The notes below the pieces were generated by a model. That model was not told the origin of the DNA and did no database searches. It saw only the letters and a list, made by a program, of their open reading frames with translations. From Aradus depressus (taxonomy: Eukaryota > Arthropoda > Insecta > Hemiptera > Aradidae), in NCBI GenBank assembly GCA_963662175.1, contig OY759221.1, positions 23,113,027-23,177,026 on the forward strand: a stretch of DNA of 64,000 nucleotides, given 5' to 3'. Positions 48,480-59,278 of the stretch are shown here, piece by piece. Both the position numbers and the translations under genes were made by a program. Numbering within the stretch: the stretch's first letter is position 1; each line of letters starts with the position of its first letter.

Positions 48480-48700
48480 TCGTTTGGAGAAAGGGGGGTC
48501 GACACAAGAACCCTAATAACTGCCGATGTAATGAATTTATCGACACAAAATTTAGCAAGCGCATTTTCGGAGCCCCTATGTAAGTCATCCGTTAAATATT
48601 AGCACAAACGGTCGATTGATTTTGGAAAGATAACAAAATGTTAATTGACTAATTCGTTCTGGGGAAGTACGATGCCGGTGATTCACCGACAACTTTTTTT
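48480..48700. repeat. GGGGAAGTAC family copy
   Basis: Contains ACTGCCGATGTAATGAATTTATCG and the end block GGGGAAGTACGATGCCGGTGATTCACCGAC. Confidence 0.7.
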
Positions 48701-49179
48701 ATGTGCAGCCCGCACTGAAATCATAGAACATAATGCCAGGGCATGTGTAAAAAGGTTGCTGACCCTTATCATTATGAAATTCAAAAATCCGCCCTAATGA
48801 TGAGGGATCAGGGAACTGGGATCCGGATCAAGTGATCTGCCATTAGGGTTGAGTCATATCGATTAGTGATGACTGGCTCGGGATGGTACAGCTAATGACT
48901 CCAGAAGAGATCTGTCAATAGGTATGTCGGCGCCAGGTTTCCATCTGTATTTACATAATTCGTGCACAACTTGTCCCAGCTACGATACTCATTTCAGAAG
49001 GGAGATAAGCGGCAGTGACGGCAAACCTGAATTTACTTCATGACTTCACCCTCTGTCAAATGTTTGTTATTGTCGTTATTATTAGGGCTTATCGTCTTAA
49101 TGTTCTCAACCAGGGCAGAAAGGATCTCTTTATAGTCGTTCTTGCATATTTTGCACTTTTTTAGTGCACATTTTTATGG
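48701..49179. other. Spacer
   Basis: Nothing recognised apart from short inverted bits. Confidence 0.4.
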
Positions 49180-49330
49180 TTTGCTTCCCCTATATACATA
49201 GTATAAGGGAAGTAATGTAATCGGTTCGAAATTCGATGTTGAATTTTCATCCGAATTTCATGTTTTCTGACACGCTCATTCAAAAAAAAAAAAAAAAAAG
49301 TCGTCTGGGATTCACAGGCAATCTACCTCT
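49180..49330. repeat. GGGGAAGTAC family end
   Basis: Starts with TTCCCCTATATACATAGTATAAGGGAAGT, a palindromic terminus, then ATCGGTTCGAAATTCGATG. Same terminus as at 63290-63335. Confidence 0.6.
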
Positions 49331-49370
49331 TCAGAAAAAAAATGTATCAATTAAGTTATCTCCCTCTAAG

Positions 49371-49662
49371 AGCAGCCCCCTTACTCACCAGACCTGGCCC
49401 TTGCGGACTTTTTCCTGTTTCCGAAACTCAAGAGACCCTTAAAAGGGCAGAGATGTCACTCAATTAACGAAATTAAAGAAAAATCGTTGGAGGAGCTGAA
49501 CAGCATTCCAGAGGATGAGTTCTCATGGTCCTTCCAGCAGTGGAAACGGCGGTGGGAAAAATGTATAGCTTTCCAAGGTATTTTGAAGGGAACAACTTGT
49601 AAATTTTTTAGATAAATTAAAAAAAAATTAGTTCTGAAACTTTTTGAACACCCCTCGTTTCA
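49371..49662 (+). pseudogene. mariner transposase C-terminal fragment with 3' end
   Basis: Reads SPDLALADFFLFPKLKR and LEELNSIPEDEFSWSFQQWK with a stop near 49612 after shifting frame; this is the last third of a mariner transposase including the region of the third catalytic Asp (ADFFLF). The end TTCTGAAACTTTTTGAACACCCC at 49633-49656 looks like a mariner terminal repeat. The first two catalytic Asp are missing. Confidence 0.8.
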
Positions 49663-50084
49663 TTTTTCATTTCCTTGAATTGTATACATAAGACGAACCG
49701 ACCTTCATATTCTGAATTTACCTTGTAATTAGTAAAGAGGAAAGGTCGCAGGGAACCTTCTGCCTAAAGTGACTTAATGAAATTTCCCAAGTTTCTAAAA
49801 TGCCCTTAAAACAAACCATTCAAGTATATATTTTTAACAATTTTACTTTTACTGAAGACTAATAAATGAGCAACAAATTAAATTTTTTAAATTATGTTGT
49901 GTTAAGAAATGTAACAAATGGGAGGTAGTAACCTCATCACTTCTAGAGCAGGGGTCGGCAACCTTTTTCCCGTTTCGAGTCGCATTATACCTTAGGTCAG
50001 GAATTGGGCAGTTCTTTTAGGTGCTTTTAGATGTGAAAGTTCAAACTGTATGTAGGCCAAATTAATTAGAAAATAAAATCGAAA
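49663..50084. other. Spacer
   Basis: AT-rich; nothing recognised. Confidence 0.4.
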
Positions 50085-50810
50085 AGTCGTCGGTGAATCA
50101 CCGGCAATGTACTTCCCCAAAACGAATTAATCAATTAAATTTTCGCTCCCCCTCCAAAACCAGTGGGCCGTTTGCGCTAATATTAAACAGTTGACTTACA
50201 TAGAGGATCCTAAATCCTCATTATAAATTGTGTATAGATAAATTAATTACATCGTCAGTTATTAGGGTTTTTGAGTTGAGCCCCCACTCATCGCCCCTTT
50301 CTTTATGCCGTTTCTTCTGAAAATTAATAAGTGTCATCCTTATGGCATTTCGAATTTCACATATGAAATTATGTTTCGATAAATTCATTACATTGTCCGT
50401 TATTAGGGTTTTGGAGTTGAGCCCCCACTGATCGCACCATTCTTTCTGCCGATTCTTCTAAAAATTAATGAGTGTCATCCTTATGTCATTTTGAATTCAC
50501 ATATGAAATTATGTGTCGATAAATTCATCACAACGGCAGTTATTAATGTTTTTGAGTTAAGGCACTCCTCTAATCTCCCTCCCCTTTGACCGATTTGGCT
50601 AAAAATGAATAGGACTAGTCCTTATGGGGTTTAGGTCATACATATAAAATTTCTTGTCGATATTTTCATTTTATCTGGTTATGCTGTTCAAAGGCACACA
50701 TAATTTTTTTTTTTTCATTTTTAAATTTTGTGTTTAGAAAACAAACTGTTGAAAACTCCACATCGAATTGACCGATTACATAACTTCTCTTATACTTCAA
50801 AATGCTAGAT
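50085..50810. repeat. Long copy of GGGGAAGTAC family
   Basis: Starts GTCGTCGGTGAATCACCGGCAATGTACTTCCCC and has about four internal units (ATAAATTCATTACATTGTCCGT, TTGAGTTGAGCCCCCACTCATC) before the ACCGATTACATAACTTC end near 50790. Together with 20110-21115 it is the most complete copy. Confidence 0.8.
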
Positions 50811-51486
50811 TGTGTATCTTGGGTGCGAACTATAATTTTTTTCTTTTCTCATATTCTTCGATTTTTCATTTAAAAAAAAATGTTTTATAACGAACTGTTA
50901 AAATAGAAATACGTGCCCTGAAAATCATGGTGAGGTCACGTAAATTTTGTGAAAGTTCAAAATGTTTGAAAATGAAATTACAACAGAAAACAATAAAACG
51001 CCTCTCTACCTCCTCCTTTATATTTTCTTTCTCATGCACCGGTCATAAAATTTATTACAAATGGGTCACATCTAAGTGCACTATCATAAAAAAAAATATT
51101 TATTTTAGTTCACACATAAATAATTATATTGTTATTGCGTAGTCATACTTTTTAATCAAATCTGGAGATGTTCTATTATATGTGATAAAATTATTTTATT
51201 TTTTTAATAAATAAATTGATGGAGATGAATAATAATTAATAACTGTAAAAATAAAATAAAATAAAATATAGTGCAGAGAAAAATTTAAAAAATAGATATT
51301 TAAGTAAAAACAATGTAATTAATTAAATTTAAAATTATAATATTTAGCATTTACAGCAAAGAATTAAATGTTAAATACAGTTTGTGGGTCGTGAAGGACG
51401 AGGTCCTCCATCTGAAATAATGAAATAAATAGAATAGTGAGTGAATCTACTACTAGTCTTACTAGTAAATAATAAATTAAATTAAA
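50811..51486. other. AT-rich spacer
   Basis: No gene; a 71-codon frame at 50927-51142 has no similarity I recognise. Confidence 0.4.
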
Positions 51487-51733
51487 GGCGCCGCCGGTAT
51501 CTCAGAGGTATCGTACTAGCCTACTGAGATCAAGATCGCGGGATCGAAACCCAGTCGAGGTCGGGAGATAAAAGAAAACATTGAGCACGCCCTCTTTCGG
51601 ATGGGACGTTAAGCTATGGTCTCAAGCCTGTACAACGACAGGTACTCGTTAAAAAAAAAAAGTCCGCTCTGGTAGTAGGCGATATGACCTCATAGTTATA
51701 GCTCTGGCATGAGACCCAATAACTCACTTATAA
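51487..51733 (+). mobile_element. tRNA-derived SINE with internal deletion
   Basis: Plus strand, head GGCGCCGCCGGTATCTCAGAGG, body shortened at an A-run (51646-51660), end ATGAGACCCAATAACTCA. Old copy. Confidence 0.82.
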
Positions 51734-52023
51734 AATGACTCAAAAAGACTCATAAGTAAGTTTTGAAGAAACATAACTGACTCAAAAAAGCTCTGCTCTG
51801 CTTCATCGGCAAAACCAAAATTCAAATATATGATCCTTTCAAAAGTTCTGTCTTTTATCGTCTCTTATTTTTATAAAGGAATGTTTATTTTGACTGTAGC
51901 GTCTTTGTTATGATTCTAATTCCAATGAGACCTTTACTAATGTAAACAGCATTGTTTACTATCTGTGAAAACAGTATAATATTTTAATCGAGACACTGCT
52001 AGACGTTCAAACGAATTTATTAA

Positions 52024-52990
52024 AATGGTTTGACTTGAAATTCAAATTCAGTCGATTTTACTTTATCAGTTTAAACTCGGCTTAAAAGCAACTGTGGCCG
52101 CTCGAAAAATATGCTCCGTGTTTGGTGAGAAGGCTGTCTCTGAGCGTAAAGCTCAATTTCGTCAAGACGACAAAACGCTCGAGGACGGGGCTCGTCCTCA
52201 AGTTGCCGAAGAGCAGCAAGTTCGGGAATTAATAGAGTCGGATCAACGTCAAACATGTTCGGAAATAGGTAACAGAGTAGTTATTTCAAAAGCAACAGCC
52301 TGGAGATAACTACATGAAATGGGAAAAATAAAAAAGTTATCGGATCCCAATAAGATGATTCGATTGCCAACATCTTCACCTTAGCTTCTCGATTAAAAAA
52401 TTATCCATTTTTATACAGAATAATCACTTGTGATGAAAAATGGGTATTATACAATAATTTTAGGCGGTTTTATCAATGGCTCTTAGCTGATGAAGAACCG
52501 AAACCTGATACTCACCCGAAAAAGGTGTTATTGGTTGTTTTCTGGAAAGGCAAAAGCGTCGTGCACTATGAGCTCTTAAGTCAGGAAACCATCACTGCAG
52601 AGGTCTACTGCACGATATTAGACCGCTGTCAGTCTAAACTTAAAATATTCGATCCAGGACTAGTGAATAGAAAAGGACCCTTGTTCCTTCAGGACAATGG
52701 TCGGCCACATACGGTAAGGTTGACCAGGGATAAATTGATAGAGATTGGATGGGAAACTTTACCCCACCCGCCATATTCCCCAGACCTATACCCCACTTCA
52801 TTATCACCTTTTCAGATCTCTAGACAATAGCCTCAGGCAGAAATGTTTTGATAACCGGCAAAGCCTAAAATCGGTGTTAAATAAGTTTTTTGCCAGCAAA
52901 AATGCATCGTTTAAAAAAAAATATATTTGGGACCTTCCGTCACGTTGGAATAACGTTGTTGATTGTAATGGCGATTATTTTGATGAATAA
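52024..52990 (+). pseudogene. mariner transposase, inactive
   Basis: Nearly full-length Tc1/mariner (DD34D) transposase. An N-terminal helix-turn-helix region (52082-52305), then TCDEKWVLY with the first catalytic Asp (about 52430), LQDNGRPH with the second (about 52695) and HPPYSPD (about 52770). Defects: a stop just after the first ATG, an in-frame stop at 52306-52308, a frameshift near 52350 and another near 52790, and His in place of the third catalytic Asp in the motif before YHLF. The last frame ends SRWNNVVDCNGDYFDE, the usual mariner C-terminus. So it is fossil. Confidence 0.92.
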
Positions 52991-52994
52991 AATG

Positions 52995-53123
52995 ATTTTA
53001 TATATACTACTTTCAACTTCTAAGTTGAGGAACGCGGACATATTGTGGAAACTTGTAATAAATGAATAAAACAAACTTATTTTTGAAATATTGTCTATTC
53101 CACTAAAGATATATATATATATA
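52995..53123. repeat. Left arm of palindromic repeat, ending in TA repeat
   Basis: CAACTTCTAAGTTGAGGAACG (53007) through AAATATTGTCTATTCCAC and a TA run. The reverse complement occurs at 62262-62357, on the other side of the LTR element. The two arms formed one hairpin-type repeat before the insertion. Confidence 0.85.
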
Positions 53124-53350
53124 AGTTATGTTACCTATTATTGTAAACCTCATCACAATCTCATCCCCTCTCACCACCTGTGTATCAATCGCTATTGTTT
53201 CTTATCTCTTCCTGTATAGCTCTAGTCAGATAGACCACCAGTCCATCCCAGGCTCCCGAAGTTGCTGTACTCCCTGTATTGTATCATTGTGAGTTCAGTG
53301 TAATAAAGACTTTTTTTAAAAAGCAATCTTCGGCGTTACAAAAGTTAACT
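53124..53350 (+). repeat. 5' LTR
   Basis: 227 bp, AGTTATGTTACC to AAAGTTAACT. It holds an arthropod initiator TCAGT at 53295-53299 and AATAAA at 53302-53307 just downstream, so transcription start and poly(A) signal almost overlap and R is short. No clear TATA box, as in other gypsy-type LTRs. Confidence 0.95.
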
Positions 53351-53366
53351 GGCGCAGTCGGTAGGA
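53350..53366 (+). promoter_or_regulatory. Primer-binding site, tRNA-Ser type
   Basis: TGGCGCAGTCGGTAGGA matches the complement of the 3' end of arthropod tRNA-Ser including CCA, as in 17.6 and 297. Its first T is also the last LTR base. Confidence 0.85.
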
Positions 53367-53390
53367 CCTAGAAAGCGACGTTCAGAGCAT

Positions 53391-53575
53391 ATGAACACGG
53401 AGTCTCTCTCTTTAGAGTTAATTTCTAGGCCGAACATCGCAGTGACGTTGGGAACCACTGCACCCCACACGACATCCAACACCGCCTTCATCGAGAAGAC
53501 GAACGTTTTGGGGCCCGCAGCAGACTACAGGAATCCAGATTCAAGGGACATGAGCATGGTAGTACTGGTCGCGCT
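53391..53575 (+). CDS. Leader exon of env, upstream ORF
   Basis: An open frame from ATG 53391 runs 62 codons to TAA 53577-53579. Its last codons before the stop (from ATG 53550 on) code hydrophobic residues, and a strong donor (GCGCT followed by GTAAGTAGA) cuts the last codon at 53575. Joining 53575 to the acceptor at 60041 keeps the frame and replaces the stop by env sequence whose first residues are also hydrophobic. The leader therefore probably supplies the start codon and first half of the Env signal peptide. Initiation at 53391, 53550 or 53556 cannot be decided by eye. The unspliced frame would be a 62-residue upstream ORF before gag. Confidence 0.7.
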
Positions 53576-53881
53576 GTAAGTAGATTTAAGTTACATTATA
53601 AGTATAAGAAAAATTTATTATTAACATTACAAGAAAATATTCTCATCAAAAAAAAAAAAAAAAAAAAATTCAGATTTTATTAACAAATCTTCATAAGATA
53701 AGATTGAAACGAACATTTCAAGTTCCAAATAAAAGAATTTTATGAACAGCAAATTCAAACAGTCATATGAACATTTAATTTTATAAGTTTTATATTATTG
53801 CTTAAGTACGTAATTTTTAAGTTAGTATTAAGTATTATTATTATTTTAAGGTTTTTATTTTTATAACACACATATACCAAA

Positions 53882-55138
53882 ATGACTAGCAAAGACATCC
53901 TGCAACCCGCGCAACTCACGATGCCCGTCCCCATTCTTAAAAAGGAATATTTGGGCATGGTGCCGGAATTTTTTGGTGAACCCGAACACCTTAGTAGATT
54001 TTTAACCATAAGTGAAAAGCTCGTAAATAAATTTTATAATTTTCAAAATACGCTAGATTTTCAAAATGAATTTTTAATGTCGTCACTAGTTGCTAAAATA
54101 AAAGGACCAGCAGCGGAAATTATTGCAACAAATACAATCGGTACTTGGGCCGAATTAAAACAAGCCTTACTAAACGGATATTCCGATCGCCGTGATTGTT
54201 TCACGTTACAAATAGAATTAGCCGAAAAACGCCAAAATAATGAATCCCCATTTGAGTTTTATCAAAAAATACAAAAAACTTTAAATTTATTAATCTCATA
54301 TTTTAGGAATTATTTTCAGGAACATGTTTTATTAACCGAATTCGCAAGAAAACTTGCGTTGCGAGTTCTTTTGAGAGGTTTAAAAGAACCTATAGGTTCA
54401 CACCTTCGCGCTCGAAATCCAGAAACCCTAGAATCCGCATTAAATATGTTGACAAACGACTTGCAATACAATGAAAGACAGTATACACACACCCACACAC
54501 GTCCTAAACAAAGCCCGTTCATAGACACTAGATACCGACAAACAGTTGCCCCGCGTCCACAATATCATTCTTATCAAGCACCTCAGTTTTATCAACCGCA
54601 ATTACAAAGACCCTTTCATCAATCGTATCAATCTCAACAAAAGCCATTCATTAGCTATCAGAGACCACAGATAAATTTCCCCCGACCAACTAGTACAATT
54701 AAACCATTTTCTTACCAACAAAACTCAAGCTATTCACAACCAAGGCCGCACAATTTTCAAATTCCACAACCTAGTAGACAAATCCACACATCAAATATAG
54801 GACAACCCCCTTACCAGCCAACGCCTATGAGTATTTCTACACGGTACGCTAGACCAACTCAAATTCAACGTAGACCTAACACGAGACTCAATTCTACCAT
54901 CGAAGAATTGAACAACATAGCCTCAAATTTAATAGACCCAAATCGCGAACAGATACAAGAACAAGAACCAATGGACTATCAATCCGATGATAATTACCCA
55001 ATAGAACCAGACGGACAACACCCACCAGAATACAATAACCCGCAATTCCAATTTCCAGATGAATACCAAAATAACCCATCGGACCATAACCATTTTTTAG
55101 AAGACAGAGCCTCGGAGAACAACCCTGCTTCAATCTAG
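53882..55138 (+). CDS. gag: gag polyprotein, 418 aa
   Basis: Structural protein of the particle. The N-terminal two thirds are a capsid-like helical domain (FFGEPEHLSRFLTISEKLVN, AKIKGPAAEIIA, WAELKQALLNGYSDRRDC), the C-terminal third is Pro/Gln/Tyr/Arg-rich and probably binds RNA; there is no CCHC zinc knuckle, as in other errantivirus Gags. The start ATG at 53882 follows an A-rich context (ACCAAAATG). The gag stop lies 49 nt inside the pol frame; a slippery site at 55093-55099 serves the shift. Confidence 0.93.
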   Translation: MTSKDILQPAQLTMPVPILKKEYLGMVPEFFGEPEHLSRFLTISEKLVNKFYNFQNTLDFQNEFLMSSLVAKIKGPAAEIIATNTIGTWAELKQALLNGYSDRRDCFTLQIELAEKRQNNESPFEFYQKIQKTLNLLISYFRNYFQEHVLLTEFARKLALRVLLRGLKEPIGSHLRARNPETLESALNMLTNDLQYNERQYTHTHTRPKQSPFIDTRYRQTVAPRPQYHSYQAPQFYQPQLQRPFHQSYQSQQKPFISYQRPQINFPRPTSTIKPFSYQQNSSYSQPRPHNFQIPQPSRQIHTSNIGQPPYQPTPMSISTRYARPTQIQRRPNTRLNSTIEELNNIASNLIDPNREQIQEQEPMDYQSDDNYPIEPDGQHPPEYNNPQFQFPDEYQNNPSDHNHFLEDRASENNPASI

Positions 55139-58100
55139 CTAACTTGACAGAAAACACTAGCGAACTCCCGTATATTATTTCCCCGACTTTAAAATTTAAA
55201 ATCCTCATCGATACCGGTAGCACAAAATCGTTCATAAACCCTGCTATCGCAAATAAGTTTTTCAAAAATAATATTAAAGAAGACCGTTTCAAAATTGTAA
55301 CTGCTCATGGAACAAGCAACGAAAAATTTAGTACATTAATCCCCTGCGGAAAACTTTTTAATATTCCAAATTTAAATTTAAAATTCTATTTATTTAAATT
55401 CCACGACCGTTTCGATATGTTACTTGGAACAGACTGTTTAAAATTTCTTAAAGCCAACGTTGACATGACAAACCATTCATTAACTACCCCCACGGCAAAT
55501 ATCAAAATTTTATACGAGAAAAATAAAAGAGAACATACCTACTTAATACAAAGCTGTACACAGAAAGTAATTAAAATCCCGGTGACAAACTTAAAAAACG
55601 GCATTGCTATTTTACCCGATATAAAATTTAAAAATCTAAAAATCCACGGAGGATTAGTTACCGTAAAAAATTCTGAAACCAACTGCTTAATTAGCAACCC
55701 GACAGACATAGACTTGAAACTCACGTTGAAAAGACCACTCACCGTAGAGAAAATTTGTAAATTAACGGAAAAAGAAATTCAACCTAATTTGAATTTTATT
55801 AATCATGAGAAACAAAAATTCGACATTTTAAAATTCCGAACTGATCATATGAACCCCGAAGAAAAATATCATATTGTCGAGCTACTGAAAAATTACCCCG
55901 ATCTCTTTCATACAGAAGACAAACCTCTAACTTCGACTAACCAAATTAAACATCACATTAGGACACGCGATGAAATTCCGATTTATACTAAAACGTACAG
56001 ATACCCAGAAATTCATAAAAGCGAAGTGAAAAAACAAATTAACGATATGTTACGGACAAATATAATTCAACCTTCGAATTCCCCTTGGAGCTCTCCCATC
56101 TGGATAGTCCCAAAAAAATTGGATGCCTCCGGACAAAAGAAATGGCGACTCGTGATCGATTACAGAAAACTAAACGACCAGACTGTTGACGATAAATTCC
56201 CGATCCCGAATATTACCGACCTCCTCGATAAACTCGAAAAATGCCAATATTTCTCTTCAATTGATTTAGCCTCCGGTTTCCACCAAGTACAAATGGAAAA
56301 AGATAGTATACCAAAAACCGCCTTCTCAACCGATGATGGACACTACGAAATTTTACGTATGCCCTTTGGATTAAAAAATTCCCCCGCGACTTTCCAACGC
56401 GTAATGAACAACGTATTAAACGGAATAAAAGGATGTATTGTTTACTTGGATGACGTTTTAATTTACTCAACAAGCCTTCAGGAACACGTAGGAACCTTAC
56501 GAAACGTATTTGACAGACTTCGCGAATCCAACTTTAAAATTCAATTAGACAAAACGGAATTCGTAAAACGAGAAGTAGCCTACTTAGGACACATCGTGAC
56601 ACCCGACGGAATTAAACCAAACCCGGATAAAATAAATGCTATTCAAAACTTCCCCATTCCGAAAACAGCGAAACAAATAAAAGGATTTCTCGGACTCTTA
56701 GGTTATTACAGAAAATTTATAAAAAACTTCGCCGATATAACTAAACCGTTTACCAAATGTTTAAAGAAAGACGCGACAATAAACAGTAACGACCCGGAAT
56801 ATATAAATTGTTTTAATATTTGTAAAAATCTCTTAATTAACGAGCCAATTTTAAAATACCCAGATTTTTCGAAAACCTTCCATTTAACGACCGATGCGAG
56901 TAACGTAGCCCTCGGAGCAGTGCTCAGTCAAAATTTTGACGGTGCAGATTTACCGGTATGCTTTGCAAGTAGAACCCTTAATGAATCGGAAACACATTTA
57001 TCAACCATCGAAAAAGAACTTTTAGCAATTGTTTGGGCAACCAAATATTTTCGTCCCTATTTATTCGGAAGAAAATTCAAAATATTTAGTGATCATCGAC
57101 CCCTTCAATGGCTCTTTTCCCTTAAAGAACCCAACTCAAAATTAGTTAGAATGCGTCTAAAATTAGAAGAATATGACTACGAGGTCATTTATAAAAAAGG
57201 AGTGCAAAACACCGTTGCTGATGCACTTTCGCGAATCGAACTAAATTTAGGCGAGACACAAACCACGGATGATATTATTCAGGAGATCATCGACGATTAT
57301 TACGCGAAGAACCCCGAGAAAAGACCGAACGACCCACCGAACAGACCGACCGAATCCCTAATAGTAAATTTAGACGAGGAAAACGACTCAAGTGACGGAC
57401 ACACTATACATTCCAACGCAGAAGGAAATACAACCCTCGAAATACCGATTATTGACGGACCCGTTAACTACGGTAATCACCAAATTATTATTTCGGAAGT
57501 AGAACATAGCCCCGCGAAACCCAAAATCACGACTCTTTTTGATCAAAAACAAAGAATAACTCTCCAACTCTCCAAAAATAATTTCGACCAGGATTTAATA
57601 AACTTCGTAAAAGAACATGTCGTCCCGCGAGTAAAATATTGGATATATTTTGAATCAGATATCTATGAAAAATTCGCAGCCTCAATGATTCAACATTTCA
57701 AAACCTCGGAAATTAACTTCACGCGATACACAACGAAATTAATTGACGTACTTGACAACTCGGAAATAAAAGACGTGATCGACAATTATCATATAGGCAA
57801 GACTAACCACAGAGGACTTGACGAGACCGACAACAAAATTAAACGGATATATTACTGGCCCAATTTACGGAAAACCATACAGACTTACATCAACAACTGC
57901 GAAATTTGCCAAGTGACTAAATACGATAGACGACCCCTCAAAATCCAGTACAACATCACGCCTTCAGCCTCGAAACCTTTTCAAATTGTACACATAGATT
58001 CCATTACACTCGAAAGCACAAAGTTTCTCACTATTTTTGACACATTTTCAAAATACGCTCAAGCATACAGATTAACCTCGGGACAAGGCTTAGAAGTCGT

Positions 58101-58881
58101 AAATAAATTAATTACATATTTTACACACCACAACATACCCGACACGATAACTTCGGACAACGGACTCGAATTTAACAACGCACTCGTAAAGGAGCTCTTA
58201 GCGTTACATAAAATAGACGTGCATTTTATATCATCGCAACACCCAGAATCAAACGGACCCATAGAACGATTCCACTCCACGCTAATCGAACATATCAGAC
58301 TTTTAAATAATCGCAACGAATTTAAGACAGACACCATCGAAAGTAAAGTTAATTATGCCCTTCTGGCCTATAACAACTCGTTACATTCAGTTACGAAACT
58401 TAAACCCCTCGACATAATTTACGGACACTTTGACAATAATTCCCCATTCGCGATCGATTTAGAAAAACAGATAGTCAACAATTACATTACTAATCATAAG
58501 GAAAAATTAAAATTAGTTTATAACAAAATTAATGAGAGAAGCGCGCAAACCAAAGACAAAATTATCAGTAGACGTAATCAGGACCGCGAATCACTACCAG
58601 ATATCCCACAAACCGTTTACGTTCGCAATAGGCAAAAACAAAGCAAAACAAAAAACAGATACAATCGGGAAACAATTACAACAATAAACAAACAATTAAA
58701 AACAGCCACAATACACCCGCGACACCCTAACACACGCAAAAACATACACCTCTCCAACATCAAACGTCCCCGACACAAACAGAACAGGAAACAGTTGGAC
58801 GTTGAGCGGCAAGTTCCGTCCGAAAGACCGACAGACAAACACACTAACGATGAGCCACGCCCTGGCGGCTCAAAAGACTAA
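55090..58881 (+). CDS. pol: pol polyprotein: protease, RT, RNase H, integrase
   Basis: Made by -1 frameshifting from gag, since no ATG precedes the conserved part. Counted from 55144: aspartic protease with DTGS at residue 23; reverse transcriptase with WRLVIDYRKLN (about residue 338) and the catalytic YLDDVLIYS near 435; RNase H with TDASNVALGAVLS near 582 and SDHRPLQWL near 650; integrase with an HHCC zinc finger (CEICQ near 922), the catalytic Asp in HIDSITL (about 950), Asp in TSDNGLEF (about 1013) and Glu in GPIERFH (about 1040). A GPY/F-like module and basic tail follow. 1245 codons without a stop, normal for the group. Confidence 0.96.
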   Translation, partial: PFFRRQSLGEQPCFNLANLTENTSELPYIISPTLKFKILIDTGSTKSFINPAIANKFFKNNIKEDRFKIVTAHGTSNEKFSTLIPCGKLFNIPNLNLKFYLFKFHDRFDMLLGTDCLKFLKANVDMTNHSLTTPTANIKILYEKNKREHTYLIQSCTQKVIKIPVTNLKNGIAILPDIKFKNLKIHGGLVTVKNSETNCLISNPTDIDLKLTLKRPLTVEKICKLTEKEIQPNLNFINHEKQKFDILKFRTDHMNPEEKYHIVELLKNYPDLFHTEDKPLTSTNQIKHHIRTRDEIPIYTKTYRYPEIHKSEVKKQINDMLRTNIIQPSNSPWSSPIWIVPKKLDASGQKKWRLVIDYRKLNDQTVDDKFPIPNITDLLDKLEKCQYFSSIDLASGFHQVQMEKDSIPKTAFSTDDGHYEILRMPFGLKNSPATFQRVMNNVLNGIKGCIVYLDDVLIYSTSLQEHVGTLRNVFDRLRESNFKIQLDKTEFVKREVAYLGHIVTPDGIKPNPDKINAIQNFPIPKTAKQIKGFLGLLGYYRKFIKNFADITKPFTKCLKKDATINSNDPEYINCFNICKNLLINEPILKYPDFSKTFHLTTDASNVALGAVLSQNFDGADLPVCFASRTLNESETHLSTIEKELLAIVWATKYFRPYLFGRKFKIFSDHRPLQWLFSLKEPNSKLVRMRLKLEEYDYEVIYKKGVQNTVADALSRIELNLGETQTTDDIIQEIIDDYYAKNPEKRPNDPPNRPTESLIVNLDEENDSSDGHTIHSNAEGNTTLEIPIIDGPVNYGNHQIIISEVEHSPAKPKITTLFDQKQRITLQLSKNNFDQDLINFVKEHVVPRVKYWIYFESDIYEKFAASMIQHFKTSEINFTRYTTKLIDVLDNSEIKDVIDNYHIGKTNHRGLDETDNKIKRIYYWPNLRKTIQTYINNCEICQVTKYDRRPLKIQYNITPSASKPFQIVHIDSITLESTKFLTIFDTFSKYAQAYRLTSGQGLEVVNKLITYFTHHNIPDTITSDNGLEFNNALVKELLALHKIDVHFISSQHPESNGPIERFHSTLIEHIRLLNNRNEFKTDTIESKVNYALLAYNNSLHSVTKLKPLDIIYGHFDNNSPFAIDLEKQIVNNYITNHKEKLKLVYNKINERSAQTKDKIISRRNQDRESLPDIPQTVYVRNRQKQSKTKNRYNRETITTINKQLKTATIHPRHPNTRKNIHLSNIKRPRHKQNRKQLDVERQVPSERPTDKHTNDEPRPGGSKD
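55093..55099 (+). promoter_or_regulatory. -1 frameshift site UUUUUUA
   Basis: In the gag frame the heptamer reads T TTT TTA, the same slippery sequence used by HIV-1. A one-base backward slip puts ribosomes into the pol frame, which has been open since 55090 (stop at 55087-55089) and continues to 58881. A downstream stem-loop is not obvious. Confidence 0.8.
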
Positions 58882-59243
58882 AACTCAACGGTAATGACCT
58901 CACGCACGCGAACGGACTAAAAGCAATTTAGTATAGTTAAAGCTTAAAAATTAATAGGAAAAATTAATAATTAATTAATCACAATTAAATCGTGTTCAAA
59001 ATTTCATAAAATTAAATCACACTAAAATTAAAATTCAAATTTTACCTCCTGGGTAAGAGGATAAACTGCAACCAAGGGTAGGCAATAGTTCCAAATTTTA
59101 TAACAAATTTAATAACATTCAATTTAATATACAATTTTACCTCCTGGGTAAGAGGCAAAACTACAACCGTCAACTTAGTTTGTAAGTTAGAAAGTAAGTA
59201 TGAATGTAAATGTTCATAAAATTCTGAGAAAGAAAGAAATAAG

Positions 59244-59278
<35 letters not shown>

